From CAYQOX01 sp964419335 (GTDB lineage Bacteria; Hinthialibacterota; Hinthialibacteria; Hinthialibacterales; Hinthialibacteraceae): a stretch of 64,000 bases of DNA. The position numbers and the translations under genes are program-made. The notes under the pieces are model-generated. The model was not told where the DNA came from, ran no database searches, and worked only from the letters and a program-made list of their open reading frames with translations. Below are positions 35,347 through 44,536 of the stretch, piece after piece. The stretch spans positions 62,001 to 126,000 of the forward strand of contig CAYQOX010000001.1 of NCBI GenBank assembly GCA_964419335.1, in the 5' to 3' direction. Within the stretch, counting starts at the first letter, position 1; each line of letters opens with the position of its first letter.

Positions 35347-37446
35347 ATGAAAACGTGGTTACAAAAATTCAAAACTTGGTTTCATGAACTCGAAGAGGAT
35401 GGTTCCAAAGGATTGTTATTACTCGCTACGGCGATAGCGCTTGCCATGCCGCTTTTGTTTCGCGCCTCTTCGTTATTTTTTTCGGTCGATGATTATCGTT
35501 TCTTGTGGTGGGCGTATAAAAGAGCCGATGCTCCATGGATGGCTTTTTTTGATCCTCCCCTTTTTGAGACCTATTATCGGCCGATTGTGTCATTGATTTG
35601 GTGGTTACAGTATACCCTTTTAGGGGTTGAACCTTTTTATTATCAAATGACATTGTCTCTCATGTGGCTGGGAATATTAGTGCTTCTCTTCTTTTGGGGA
35701 TGGCGCCAGCGGTCGGTATGGGCAGGGGGATTCATCGTTCTCTTTTTTTTAGGAAATCATGGAGGGCATCAATGGATCTTTTGGAAAAGTTGGTATACCT
35801 CTCTCAGTAGTGTCTTCTTTCAGCTTCTCGCATTATGGATATTATATTCTTACTTACGAAGGCCGGGTTGGGGGCGAGCCATAGCCCTTGTGATTTTCAT
35901 TCTTTTGGCTTGGTTGTCCAAGGAGTCAGCCGTTTTTTGCTTACCGATTACGTCGACCGCTTTAATTCTAAGTATGCGCGATATTCCTTGGAAGCGGCGG
36001 GGGCTGGTTTTAGTTTCCATTCTGATAGGGACTTTTCTATTGTTTGCGAACCATGATACCGTTCGCAGTCTCTTCCAAGCCCATGCGGGTCGAGATCATG
36101 GTTTCGCTGATCAAGTCAAACTTTTAGGCTATTATGGGGAAGAATTATGGGGGCATTTGTGGTGGATCCTTCTTGGTTATATTCTCATTACCCTGCTTCA
36201 CATCCAAGATGATGGAATCTATGCTTGGCGTTTTGTCGTAAGTATTTTGGTGTTGGGGATCGCATTGATCTTTTTTTATAGTTATGGTTTAACTGCGTTT
36301 GAGATCGCGGCATTAAGTTTGACGGTCTATGTGTATACTTTACTTTTTCGTTCGTGGAACCGGATTCTCTGGCTCCCGTTGGCCTGGTTGACGGTGGCGT
36401 TTTGGCCTTTGCCAAAGTTAGGCTATGGTTTTATTGGTTATATTGGCGATTCGTTATTGGCCTTATCTTGGGTTATGGGGATTGCTCTTTATCAATGGAT
36501 CTTACGCTCAGACAAAGTAACTTGGAATTCTATGAAGAGTGTTTCTTTCATTAGTCTGATAGGTTTTGCCATACTGATTATATTGGGAATTAACAATGCT
36601 TATCATCGCTCTTTTCGTTGGTTGGCGGACGTGCACGATCCGACTCCCAAAATTGTGCAACGTATCATTGATGATTTTCGGCCAATACAACATAAAGGGC
36701 CTCTATGGATTGATCCCGGGATTCAACTTTCGTATGAAGTTTATTTGGCTCTAATTGTTAAACAGAAATATCCTGGGCTCGAAGTTCATCTCAAACCGCC
36801 GCCCGAAGGAGGTACTCATTATCGCTTGGGGGCATATACAGAGCGTGTGTATTGGGTGGCACCCTACAAAGAACCCCTTCCATTATGGTTGGGAGAGCAA
36901 GCCGGGAATCCACCGGCTTCGGCTTTCGATGATCCTTATTGGACTCCTGAGCATTGGAATCATTTTCTTATCTCGGATTGTAATGAAGCCGAAGGGTTTC
37001 AGCCTCAATCCCGATTTCAAAAGCGTGATTATCCACGGGGGCCAACGCGTAAGTATATCAATGCCACATTACCATTTGGTGATTTGGAAAGGACGGTGAG
37101 TTATACTACGAATTCATTTAACGCACCGATTGGGGATCGCAGTGATTTTGTATTACATTTTTGGCTGTTAAGTCATCGCTGGGATGTCATTGATTCTGTA
37201 AGCGTTTGTTTGGAGATGGATGATAAAATCTATGAATGGGCGAAGATCAAGCCAACGTGGATCAGTTCTTATCACAATTGGCGTCGTCTTTCTTTGCCGC
37301 GCGAAGAGAGTATCATCCATCCCCGTTTATCCACTCTTGATGAACTGAAATGGAGTCTTACGCTTCATATACGCGAGGGGAATCTCGGCGAAATCTATAC
37401 TTATGATGTAAGTGTGGATGAGATTACCCTTGCTACGCCTCAATGA
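35347..37446 (+). CDS. Polytopic membrane protein, GT39/PMT-like glycosyltransferase candidate
   Basis: A 699-aa protein with roughly ten hydrophobic helices in residues 20-420 and a soluble C-terminal part (about 430-699). Early in the sequence, FFSVDDYRFLWW (Asp48-Asp49) and FETYYRPIVSLIWW resemble the acidic pair and YYRP motif of GT-C glycosyltransferases that use polyprenyl-phosphate sugars. The C-terminal part contains a beta-rich segment (FVLHFWLLSHRWDV) that may be a carbohydrate-binding-like fold. No good ribosome site precedes the ATG. GT-C assignment is by pattern only. Confidence 0.6.
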   Translation: MKTWLQKFKTWFHELEEDGSKGLLLLATAIALAMPLLFRASSLFFSVDDYRFLWWAYKRADAPWMAFFDPPLFETYYRPIVSLIWWLQYTLLGVEPFYYQMTLSLMWLGILVLLFFWGWRQRSVWAGGFIVLFFLGNHGGHQWIFWKSWYTSLSSVFFQLLALWILYSYLRRPGWGRAIALVIFILLAWLSKESAVFCLPITSTALILSMRDIPWKRRGLVLVSILIGTFLLFANHDTVRSLFQAHAGRDHGFADQVKLLGYYGEELWGHLWWILLGYILITLLHIQDDGIYAWRFVVSILVLGIALIFFYSYGLTAFEIAALSLTVYVYTLLFRSWNRILWLPLAWLTVAFWPLPKLGYGFIGYIGDSLLALSWVMGIALYQWILRSDKVTWNSMKSVSFISLIGFAILIILGINNAYHRSFRWLADVHDPTPKIVQRIIDDFRPIQHKGPLWIDPGIQLSYEVYLALIVKQKYPGLEVHLKPPPEGGTHYRLGAYTERVYWVAPYKEPLPLWLGEQAGNPPASAFDDPYWTPEHWNHFLISDCNEAEGFQPQSRFQKRDYPRGPTRKYINATLPFGDLERTVSYTTNSFNAPIGDRSDFVLHFWLLSHRWDVIDSVSVCLEMDDKIYEWAKIKPTWISSYHNWRRLSLPREESIIHPRLSTLDELKWSLTLHIREGNLGEIYTYDVSVDEITLATPQ

Positions 37447-37455
37447 GAAAAGGAG

Positions 37456-38130
37456 TTAGTCTTTTTCTAATTCCTTAACGTAGATATTTTTGAAATACAG
37501 GGGATTACCATGGTTTTGTAGTTCGATGGGACCTTGGTGATAGATGGGTTTATCACGTTCCCAATAGTTTTCCATAACTACGTTATCGACGACCAATTCC
37601 CCATTCAGATGAACGGTAACTCGTTCGCCTACCATCTTGATCTTAAGTGTGTTCCATTCGCCGACGGGATTGTCAGCGCACACTAAAGGCTTGGAAGGAT
37701 GTTCTTTGTTATTATATAGGCCGCCGGAACCTTCGGGGTGTTCTTCGGGATCCCAAATTTGTACTTGGGGTGTACCACGCAAGTAAATGCCGCTATCCCC
37801 TTTTTCTCCGATTTTGTAATCAACATAAAAGATAAAATCTTTATAATCTTTCACCGTACAAAGATTTTGTCCTTTGCCATCGAAGATGATGATGCCATCC
37901 TTGACTTTCCAGTGTTTCTTCATCCGTTCGTTGGCTTTTTTTTGAGCTTCTTGTAATTCTTCTTTGGACATTTCCGCTCGTTTAACGGGGTTCTCGACCA
38001 AACCTTGCCAGTGGGTGAGGTCTTTGCCATTGAATAGCGCTTTGAAACCTTCGGGTGGGGTGTTGTCTTTCGCAATGGCAAAACTTGCGATTGCGAAAAG
38101 GCTGACAGCAAAAATTATGAGTTTCTTCAT
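37456..38130 (-). CDS. Secreted DUF1080 (3-keto-disaccharide hydrolase-type) protein
   Basis: A 224-aa exported protein. MKKLIIFAVSLFAIASFAIA is a signal peptide; the DUF1080 domain starts GFKALFNGKDLTHWQGL and includes GDSGIYLRGTPQVQIWD, the concanavalin-like strand pattern typical of the family. Related proteins cleave 3-keto-glycosides, acting after Gfo/Idh-type oxidation at C3. The frame runs 16 codons further up, but ATG 38130 has GGAGG 8-9 nt upstream. It is convergent with the membrane protein gene and monocistronic. Confidence 0.88.
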   Translation of the reverse strand: MKKLIIFAVSLFAIASFAIAKDNTPPEGFKALFNGKDLTHWQGLVENPVKRAEMSKEELQEAQKKANERMKKHWKVKDGIIIFDGKGQNLCTVKDYKDFIFYVDYKIGEKGDSGIYLRGTPQVQIWDPEEHPEGSGGLYNNKEHPSKPLVCADNPVGEWNTLKIKMVGERVTVHLNGELVVDNVVMENYWERDKPIYHQGPIELQNHGNPLYFKNIYVKELEKD

Positions 38131-38350
38131 TGGTCTATCCTCCAGAAGTATTATGTTTTGATAAGAAAAATGTCTCATTGGAGAATGTAAAAGTCAATTG
38201 ATGGGGAGGGATTTCGTGAAACATGAGATGAATGGTTTTGGAGTACAAGCCGGAAGGAAGAGGGGGAGGCTAGGCTTTCAGAAGGGGGCTTTGTGATACA
38301 ATAAGAGTAAACATGGGAACATTGAATCTAGGCAATAAAAAAAGGTGGTT

Positions 38351-38665
38351 ATGAAAAAGGAACAATCCGATTCTAACAATGCTGAAAATAACTATCAGCA
38401 GGTGATTCAGCATTTGGAAGAGGCGATGGCTCTCGTTGAAAAGAAATACGCGGAGGAAGGAAAACAGGATCCTACTTTGACGAAGTTATTTATTCATTTA
38501 CGGGTGATTTATCAGTTAATGGGGGAAAATCGGGATATCTTGTTGAAAATTGGCGATAAGATGGGGCTTGAAGATTCCAACTCGGAAGTGCAAGATGCCG
38601 AGTTTGTGATCTGTGAGGAAGAGACGTTGATAGAAGAAGAGAACCGGCATGAGGAGGAAGCATAA
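38351..38665 (+). CDS. Small acidic hypothetical protein
   Basis: A 104-aa very acidic protein, largely helical (QVIQHLEEAMALVEKKYAEE, then LFIHLRVIYQLMGENRDILL) with a Glu-rich tail ending EENRHEEEA. No domain is recognised. An AGGTGG site lies just before ATG 38351; a GTG two codons earlier is possible. It lies 107 bp upstream of moxR on the same strand and may be co-transcribed with it. Confidence 0.6.
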   Translation: MKKEQSDSNNAENNYQQVIQHLEEAMALVEKKYAEEGKQDPTLTKLFIHLRVIYQLMGENRDILLKIGDKMGLEDSNSEVQDAEFVICEEETLIEEENRHEEEA

Positions 38666-38772
38666 AGAAGGGAAGGGGATTGGCTTGACCACTCTGGGCC
38701 ACGGCGATACAGTCCTTAGTATGGCAAAGCACAAATAAATGTACTTTTAGGAATTTATTCGAAAGGATTTAT

Positions 38773-39801
38773 GTGGGTATGACAACCGATACGGTCAAAG
38801 AAACAAACGTCAGTGATGTGGAAACCGTGCAATGGGTGCATAAAACCCGGGATCAGATTCTTCAAGAGATATCGAAAGAAATCATAGGGCAAAAAGACGT
38901 CATCGAGGAATTGCTGATTACCCTTTTTTCGGGAGGTCATGCCTTGATTGTCGGTGTCCCTGGCTTAGCGAAAACGACGTTGATCCGCACTTTTTCCCGC
39001 ATTCTCGATTTAAAATTTCGCCGCATTCAGTTTACGCCGGATTTGATGCCCTCTGATATTACGGGGACGGAAGTCTTGCAGGAAAACCGCAGTACCGGGG
39101 AGCGTGAGTTCCGTTTCATTCAAGGTCCTTTGTTTGCTAATTTGATTTTGGCAGATGAGATCAACCGTACGCCGCCGAAAACTCAAGCGGCCTTGTTGGA
39201 GGCCATGCAGGAACATCGAGTGACAGCAGGTGGAAAGAATCATCCCCTCGATCCACCTTTCTTTGTTCTTGCTACGCAAAATCCTATTGAACAGGAAGGG
39301 ACTTATCCACTTCCTGAAGCCCAGCTCGACCGCTTCATGTTTCAAATAAACATCGATTACCCTACGGAAGAGGAAGAAGCCTCGATCGTAAAAAATACCA
39401 CCTCGGCTTATGAATCCGATCCACAGAAAGTGATTGCCAAGGAAGATATCCTTAAAATCCAGAACCTGATACGCCGCGTCCCTGTTTCTGAACAGGTTAT
39501 TCAATATGCGGTTCGGATTGTGAAAGCGACTCGGCCTTCGACCGAGGGTGATTCTACAGGCAATGAAGATGTAAATCGTTATGTCTCTTGGGGAGCCGGT
39601 CCCCGTGCCTCTCAGTATTTAATTCTTGCGGGGAAAGTGAGGGCAATTCTCGCCGGGCGTTATAGCGTGTCGGAAGAAGATGTACGCAGCGTGGCTGAGC
39701 CGATTCTTCGCCACCGTATTATTACCAACTATCATGCCGAGGCGGATCGGGTTGATGTTCATAAGATTATCCAATCGGTTATACAAAACATCGCGGCATA
39801 A
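38773..39801 (+). CDS. MoxR-family AAA+ ATPase
   Basis: A 342-aa AAA+ chaperone of the MoxR class. Walker A is GVPGLAKTTLIR (about 58-69), Walker B LILADEINR, and the ATQNPIEQEGTYPLPEAQLDRFM block is diagnostic. MoxR proteins usually work with von Willebrand A-domain and DUF58 proteins encoded just downstream, but here a terminator follows directly and no such gene is present. The start may be GTG 38773 or ATG 38779; AAGGA lies between 5 and 11 nt away. Confidence 0.93.
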   Translation: MGMTTDTVKETNVSDVETVQWVHKTRDQILQEISKEIIGQKDVIEELLITLFSGGHALIVGVPGLAKTTLIRTFSRILDLKFRRIQFTPDLMPSDITGTEVLQENRSTGEREFRFIQGPLFANLILADEINRTPPKTQAALLEAMQEHRVTAGGKNHPLDPPFFVLATQNPIEQEGTYPLPEAQLDRFMFQINIDYPTEEEEASIVKNTTSAYESDPQKVIAKEDILKIQNLIRRVPVSEQVIQYAVRIVKATRPSTEGDSTGNEDVNRYVSWGAGPRASQYLILAGKVRAILAGRYSVSEEDVRSVAEPILRHRIITNYHAEADRVDVHKIIQSVIQNIAA

Positions 39802-39819
39802 TTAAATTGGCTTCGATAA

Positions 39820-39867
39820 GAAAACACCCCCCTTGCCTTTTTTTATGGGAAAAAGGGGGTGTTTTTG
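39820..39867. terminator. Bidirectional terminator after moxR
   Basis: A long hairpin with arms AAAACACCCCCCTT and AAAGGGGGTGTTTT (39820-39833 with about 39852-39865), flanked by U-rich tracts on the plus strand. It begins 19 nt after the moxR stop. Confidence 0.9.
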
Positions 39868-39878
39868 TTGATAGGCTC

Positions 39879-39907
39879 TTGACAAAAAAGGCCTATAATA
39901 AGATAAT
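39879..39907 (+). promoter_or_regulatory. Consensus sigma-70 promoter with no gene behind it
   Basis: TTGACA (39879-39884), a 17-bp spacer and GATAAT (39902-39907) form a near-ideal housekeeping promoter. The only genes ahead on the plus strand are more than 2.6 kb away, and the neighbouring gene at 40069 is on the opposite strand. Confidence 0.7.
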
Positions 39908-39913
39908 GACATG

Positions 39914-40077
39914 TAATTAGCTTATGGATTTATCAATAAACCTTAGGCTTGAATCGATCCATGAGCGCACATAAAAATTTTCGGCGATCGATAATATTTT
40001 TCTTCCCTAGTCAAGTATCCTTTTGGAAGCATTCGTTCACGATGCGTAGTTAATTTATCCGTAACGGACTACTTTTT
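39914..40077 (+). ncRNA. Candidate small RNA or antisense transcript
   Basis: A transcript from the promoter at 39879 would run through about 130 nt of non-coding sequence to a small hairpin (GTAGT 40046-40050 with ACTAC 40068-40072) followed by TTTTT, partly over the 3' end of the isomerase gene. It matches no RNA family I can name and has no frame longer than a few codons. Confidence 0.3.
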
Positions 40078-40914
40078 CTCCCATTGCTTCTTAATAAATT
40101 GCAGTCCTTTTTGGGCGAGTTCATCCCTTGAAGAGAAAAGATCACGCCAAATGCAGGTGGCTGCAGCCAATTCTGGCAAAGCGCTTCCGAACGCTTCGAT
40201 GGTGAGCCATCCATCGTATTTTAACTCTTTTAGGGCGCGGAAAACTTCTCCGAAACGGATGTGTCCATCGCCGGGAATGCCTCGATGGTTTTCGGAGACA
40301 TGGACATGGGCAATTTGTTTGCCTGCGTCTTTCATGGCATTGACGATATTTTCTTCTTCGATATTCGCGTGAAAAGTATCCCACATAATATTAAAATAAG
40401 GATTGTTGACTTCGTTGGCCAAACGGCAGGCATCAGCGGTGGTGTTGATGAAGTAGGTTTCAAAACGATTGATGGCTTCAAGCGCTAATGGGATTTTTCT
40501 TTTTTGTGCCTCTCCGGCAAATTTGCTCATGGAATCCACTGCCCATTTCCATTCGTCATCAGTACGCGGCCGGCCGACAAGATGTCCTACCGGCGCCGTA
40601 AAGGGTCCAGCGATGACCTCAGTGCCTAAAATTTCGCATACGCCCAATGCTTTTTTTAGAAAGTTTACGGCTTTGCGGCGTTCATTCCCATTCTCACTGA
40701 TGGGGCTTGCATCGGGGGGGACGCAAACCGTGGCGGTGCATTTGAGTTTGAGTCGGTCTAATTCTTTGCGCAAGCGTTTGGCTTGTTCGGGGTCGCATGA
40801 AAAGATGGGGAACTCGACACCGTCATATCCCATTACGGCTAAATGTTCCAAGATGGGGACATGTTCATCTGTAATCGTTGCACCCCAAAGTAGTAAGTTA
40901 ATTCCAACTTTCAT
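40069..40914 (-). CDS. Sugar phosphate isomerase/epimerase-like TIM-barrel protein
   Basis: A 281-aa protein of the xylose-isomerase-like/AP endonuclease 2 superfamily. It begins VGINLLLWGATI and carries metal-site segments LALEAINRFETYFINTT (Glu), NIMWDTFHANIEEENI (Asp, His), HVHVSENHRGIPGDGH and LTIEAFGS (Glu), as in D-tagatose/D-psicose 3-epimerases. It could instead be a keto-sugar isomerase or eliminase paired with DUF1080 enzymes. GGAGG precedes the ATG, and the DUF1080-ThuA gene lies 35 bp upstream, so the two are one operon. Confidence 0.88.
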   Translation of the reverse strand: MKVGINLLLWGATITDEHVPILEHLAVMGYDGVEFPIFSCDPEQAKRLRKELDRLKLKCTATVCVPPDASPISENGNERRKAVNFLKKALGVCEILGTEVIAGPFTAPVGHLVGRPRTDDEWKWAVDSMSKFAGEAQKRKIPLALEAINRFETYFINTTADACRLANEVNNPYFNIMWDTFHANIEEENIVNAMKDAGKQIAHVHVSENHRGIPGDGHIRFGEVFRALKELKYDGWLTIEAFGSALPELAAATCIWRDLFSSRDELAQKGLQFIKKQWEKK

Positions 40915-40949
40915 GATGTTTTCCTCCAGTATAGATATGTAAACTTCTT

Positions 40950-42440
40950 TTATCGTTCACGGTTTAAATCCAAATTTTCTTCGAGGAATTCTTCATTGAT
41001 TGTGGATGGAACCCCATTCGAAGGGACGGGAACATGGGCGGTCCAATACAATGCGTTTAGGACAAATTTGCGGTAATTCTCATCCCCCCAATTGTTATGG
41101 TAGTGTCCTCCGGTGAAGCCAAAACCGCGCCCCCCATCTTCGCGTTTGGCGCACCAGGAGACGATTTCGTCTCGACCGGGATGTTCTTTGGCGGCTTGGG
41201 TTCCACGGGTGTCGTCAGGTGGAGCCGCAGTTAATAGAGGAGTGACATTTTCCATTTCAGGACGGAAACGTATGTTGTAGTACCATTCGTCTTTGAGGGT
41301 GAATGGTTCCACGCCGCGGGTGATGGGATGCTTCGGCAGTTCTTTAAATTTGGCTTCCCAAATGGGATTGGTAGAATAACCGGTTTCATAATAGCCGCCG
41401 ATCCAATCCAGCATTTCTTGGGTGCCCGTGTTATTTTCAGGGTCCAGGGCGTAATGGAGAACACATAGGCCAACCCCGCGTTCCATGCAGGCACTCAATT
41501 GCTGCATGCTATTATTTTGAAGAAAGAAGTGGCGAGCGTTTCCATCCATGAAGATGAGAATGGTGTCGGGGTTATCGAAGGCGGAAGGATCGTGGGGCCA
41601 TCCATCATGGTAGGTGGCGGCGATCATATCCTCATTTTGTTCCAGGCATTTTTTGAGAAGCAGGACTCCGGCGTTGTGTTCGTGTTGACCGTGCCCATGG
41701 CTGCGGGGGCCAGCGACCATGACGGCTTTCTTTTTGTGCTCAAGATTGTAGCGCTTTAGGCGTAGGTTTTTGAATTGCACTTTCATGGGCGGGCCGGAAT
41801 GAAGTTGGAGAGCGAGAGAGCCAATATGGTCATTTTCGCTGCTTTGATTATCGATGACTTCTGACATGACATGGCCATTGATGATGTTCACGAGATGATT
41901 ACCGCGGGCGATGATGGTATATTCATTCCAGTCTTCTTGCTTGACGTGAGACAGGAGTTCATCCGGGTCGGCGAATTGTTCTGTGGTTTTGTTGCCTTCT
42001 TCATCGATGATGGTTTTTTCTCCACGCATGGCGAGAGGACCGCGGCCATGTTCGTCGTAGGTCGCTCCTGTCCATTTTTGACCGGCTTCGAAGTCGGCTT
42101 GATAGCCCTCTACGTGCCAATGATCTTCAACTTGGCTGCGATATTGAACCCCCGAATTGCCATCGAAAATGCGATAAGAGAAACGGAGTTCGAAGTCATC
42201 TACGGGACCGAGTTTCCATTCGAGGAATTGATTTCTATCTCCGGGGAGATCTTCTGTTATTTCTCCCGTTATGGTTCCATCCTGGACCGACCAGTAGCGA
42301 TAATCTCCTTCCCACCCGGAAAGATCTTTCTCATTAAAGATGGGATGAAAACCTTCTTCATTCTCGGAGGCATAGAGTAGAGGTGAAAGAAATGTAAAAC
42401 AAAGAAGTAGTATTATCCAATGGCTCGTTCTTAAAAACAT
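40950..42440 (-). CDS. Secreted DUF1080-ThuA fusion protein
   Basis: A 496-aa exported protein with a signal peptide ending near LLYASENEEG. The first half is a DUF1080 domain (about 30-235: GFHPIFNEKDLSGWEGDYRYW, GNSGVQYRSQV, VKFKNLRLKRYN-like ending). The second half is a ThuA glutamine-amidotransferase-like domain (about 240-485: KAVMVAGPRSHGHGQHEHN, GVGLCVLHYALDPENN, FGFTGGHYHNNW). Both domains recur in keto-sugar pathways of PVC and Bacteroidota bacteria. It is co-oriented with the isomerase gene, 35 bp apart. Confidence 0.9.
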   Translation of the reverse strand: MFLRTSHWIILLLCFTFLSPLLYASENEEGFHPIFNEKDLSGWEGDYRYWSVQDGTITGEITEDLPGDRNQFLEWKLGPVDDFELRFSYRIFDGNSGVQYRSQVEDHWHVEGYQADFEAGQKWTGATYDEHGRGPLAMRGEKTIIDEEGNKTTEQFADPDELLSHVKQEDWNEYTIIARGNHLVNIINGHVMSEVIDNQSSENDHIGSLALQLHSGPPMKVQFKNLRLKRYNLEHKKKAVMVAGPRSHGHGQHEHNAGVLLLKKCLEQNEDMIAATYHDGWPHDPSAFDNPDTILIFMDGNARHFFLQNNSMQQLSACMERGVGLCVLHYALDPENNTGTQEMLDWIGGYYETGYSTNPIWEAKFKELPKHPITRGVEPFTLKDEWYYNIRFRPEMENVTPLLTAAPPDDTRGTQAAKEHPGRDEIVSWCAKREDGGRGFGFTGGHYHNNWGDENYRKFVLNALYWTAHVPVPSNGVPSTINEEFLEENLDLNRER

Positions 42441-42585
42441 AAAAAGACCTCGTTATCCTATATTCTTAAATTGTCTTAGATTATCATAAAAAAAATGCTG
42501 TTGTTAGAGTAAAAGAGACGTGTTTTCGTTATTTTTAGGGGCTTTTTACTCGTAGTACAATGATTGATTCATTCAAGGAGGTTTT

Positions 42586-43227
42586 ATGGACGCAGTTTTA
42601 TTTGACATGGATGGGGTACTGATTGATAGTGAAACGGCTCATCAAAAAGCAGAGATTAGTACGTTGGCGATGTATGGAATAGGAGTGACGGTGGATGATT
42701 TGAAGGCCTATGCCGGCGCGAGCCGAGAGGCCTTGCAGGAAGGAATTAGCCGCAAGTACAACGTTGATTTGGATTGGAAAGAGTTTTTTCAGCGTAAAGA
42801 CGAGATGCTCAAGCGTTTGTTTGATCATATACAACCTATGGAAGGTGTGACTGCTTTGTTGATGGATCTTAAAGCGGCTGAAATAAAACTCGGCTTGGCA
42901 ACCAGTTCACAGCGATTTTTTAAGGATAAGGTATTGGAGAAATTTCAATGGCAGGATCTCTTTGAGGCCACCGTATGCGCCAATGATATTAACCGCAGCA
43001 AGCCTGATCCAGAAATTTTTCTGACTTGTGCAGAACGTTTGCAGGTGGATCCCCACCACTGCACTGTTATAGAAGATTCTGTGAATGGAGTCAAAGGCGC
43101 GAAAGCGGCAGGGATGTTCACCATCGCGATTACCTCGACTTTTTCCCGTGAGGAGTTAAGCGAGGCCGATCTGATTATTGATCGTTTTGGTGAATTAAAT
43201 GCGGCGCGTATTCAAGAATTTGGGTGA
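42586..43227 (+). CDS. HAD-superfamily phosphatase/beta-phosphoglucomutase-like protein
   Basis: A 213-aa HAD hydrolase. Motif I is LFDMDGVLIDSE at the start, motif II is LATSSQRF, motif III KPDPEIF and motif IV VIEDSVNGVKGAKAAGM. The cap lies between about residues 15 and 85. Family members dephosphorylate sugar phosphates or isomerise beta-glucose 1-phosphate. AAGGAGG lies 4-5 nt before the ATG. It is followed 96 bp later by a MazG-like gene. Substrate unknown. Confidence 0.9.
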   Translation: MDAVLFDMDGVLIDSETAHQKAEISTLAMYGIGVTVDDLKAYAGASREALQEGISRKYNVDLDWKEFFQRKDEMLKRLFDHIQPMEGVTALLMDLKAAEIKLGLATSSQRFFKDKVLEKFQWQDLFEATVCANDINRSKPDPEIFLTCAERLQVDPHHCTVIEDSVNGVKGAKAAGMFTIAITSTFSREELSEADLIIDRFGELNAARIQEFG

Positions 43228-43323
43228 TTGCGCTCAGGGTAGGAGAATCATTGGATTATAAATTGAGTGTGAATCTCATGGGCAAAGTTATTGCGTTTTG
43301 AGAATAATAGGATATGAGAAACG

Positions 43324-43650
43324 ATGAATGATAAAGCAGAATTTCTTCCGAAGGATTATTCCGGCTTAAAGGAAATCCAGCAAGCGTTTGACCATTATCA
43401 AAAGGAGGCGTTTCCTGCCAGGGGAGGGAATTTTTTTGCGTTAGAACTTAACGGGGAAGCGGGGGAACTCGCGAACCTGGAGAAAAAGATATGGAAAGGT
43501 CTTCCTGTCGAGCAGGAATCTTTGGAAGACGAAGCGGCGGATGTTTATATCGCTCTGATGAATTATGCCAACGCACGGAAGATTGACTTGGCCAAAGCGG
43601 TGCAAGCGAAAATGGAAATTATCGAAACCAAGCGCTCTAACCGCTTATAA
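43324..43650 (+). CDS. MazG-like all-alpha nucleotide pyrophosphohydrolase
   Basis: A 108-aa helical protein. The metal motif is split as GEAGELANLEKKIWKG (about 40-55) and EDEAADVYIALMNYA (about 67-81), giving the ExxE and ExxD acidic clusters of the MazG/dUTPase-like family. It would hydrolyse (deoxy)nucleoside triphosphates to monophosphates for house-cleaning. It follows the HAD gene on the same strand. Confidence 0.85.
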   Translation: MNDKAEFLPKDYSGLKEIQQAFDHYQKEAFPARGGNFFALELNGEAGELANLEKKIWKGLPVEQESLEDEAADVYIALMNYANARKIDLAKAVQAKMEIIETKRSNRL

Positions 43651-43690
43651 ATGGGTGTCTGACTTAATCAAAGGTAGGGGAATTTTTGTA

Positions 43691-44272
43691 TTATTCTGGT
43701 TCCCCGAGTAATTGCCATCCCACGGGAAGAAGGAAACCAGCGAGGGCAATTTTTAGTAAATCTCCTATAATAAATGGATACAATCCAACGGCGAACACAT
43801 TTTCATAACCAATGAAACTTGCAAGCCATAGAAGCCCGGGGATATAGATAATGATGTTCCCTATGAGCATGGCCAAAATGGCTGTTTTTATATTTCGGTC
43901 ATGCCCCTTTTCCGCCAAATATCCCACGATATAAGCTGTAAAGACGAAACCGATGATATAGCCGAACGTAGGGGATAAAAGATAAGCCATTCCTCCTCCT
44001 CTGGCGAACCAAGGGAGGCCGGATAAGCCCATCAAAAGATAAGTGATCATGACACTGGCTCCCCTTTTTGCACCAAGCAGGGCACCGGCAAGGAGAACGA
44101 TGAATGATTGCATGGTTATGGGAATCACCCCGATTTCGACTTTAAGTTTGGAACTAATTCCAGTGACAAGAGCAAAACTTAAAATAAGGGTGATTTCTTT
44201 GATCAAAGCGAGAGTTTTATTCTCGATTTTAGGGATAATTGTATCAATCAAGGTAACGTTTTTTGTTTGCAT
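43691..44272 (-). CDS. bioY: Biotin transporter substrate-binding component
   Basis: A 193-aa membrane protein with about six helices. The core signature GLSGLPWFARGGGMAYLLSPTFGYIIGF (about 80-107) and IPITMQSFIVLLAGALLG are typical of BioY S-components of ECF transporters. The EcfT and EcfA partners are not adjacent and may be shared from elsewhere. It is monocistronic, with no biotin operator that I can see. Length is normal. Confidence 0.92.
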   Translation of the reverse strand: MQTKNVTLIDTIIPKIENKTLALIKEITLILSFALVTGISSKLKVEIGVIPITMQSFIVLLAGALLGAKRGASVMITYLLMGLSGLPWFARGGGMAYLLSPTFGYIIGFVFTAYIVGYLAEKGHDRNIKTAILAMLIGNIIIYIPGLLWLASFIGYENVFAVGLYPFIIGDLLKIALAGFLLPVGWQLLGEPE

Positions 44273-44471
44273 GGTTTTTCTATCTATTTTTTATGGATCT
44301 TAATAAGGTTAGATTTTAACGTATAATACCATACTCCACATCGATAAGCAATCCGTCAGATTTTACTCAATGATTTTCATGTATTTTTTTCTTTTAGTAA
44401 ATATATAGGTGAATTTGAGACACTCTGATCGAATAGAAAGACAAGGAGGGATTTTTAGTAGATTACTTTAT

Positions 44472-44507
44472 AAATACCCCCCCCGGGAAAATACCGGGGG
44501 GGTATTT
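44472..44507 (-). terminator. GC-rich hairpin after the Gfo/Idh gene
   Basis: An A-C/G-T hairpin (arms AAATACCCCCCCC and GGGGGGGTATTT, about 44472-44484 and 44496-44507). On the minus strand it follows the gene at 44537 by 29 nt; the U tract is short (ATTTATAAAG), so strength is uncertain. Confidence 0.6.
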
Positions 44508-44536
44508 GTATATAAAGTAGATTATAAAGAAAATAA

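Noticed and set aside
44472..44507. Runs of eight C and seven G as a possible phase-variation tract
   Set aside because: The runs are two arms of a terminator-like hairpin in an intergenic region, not within a coding frame or promoter.
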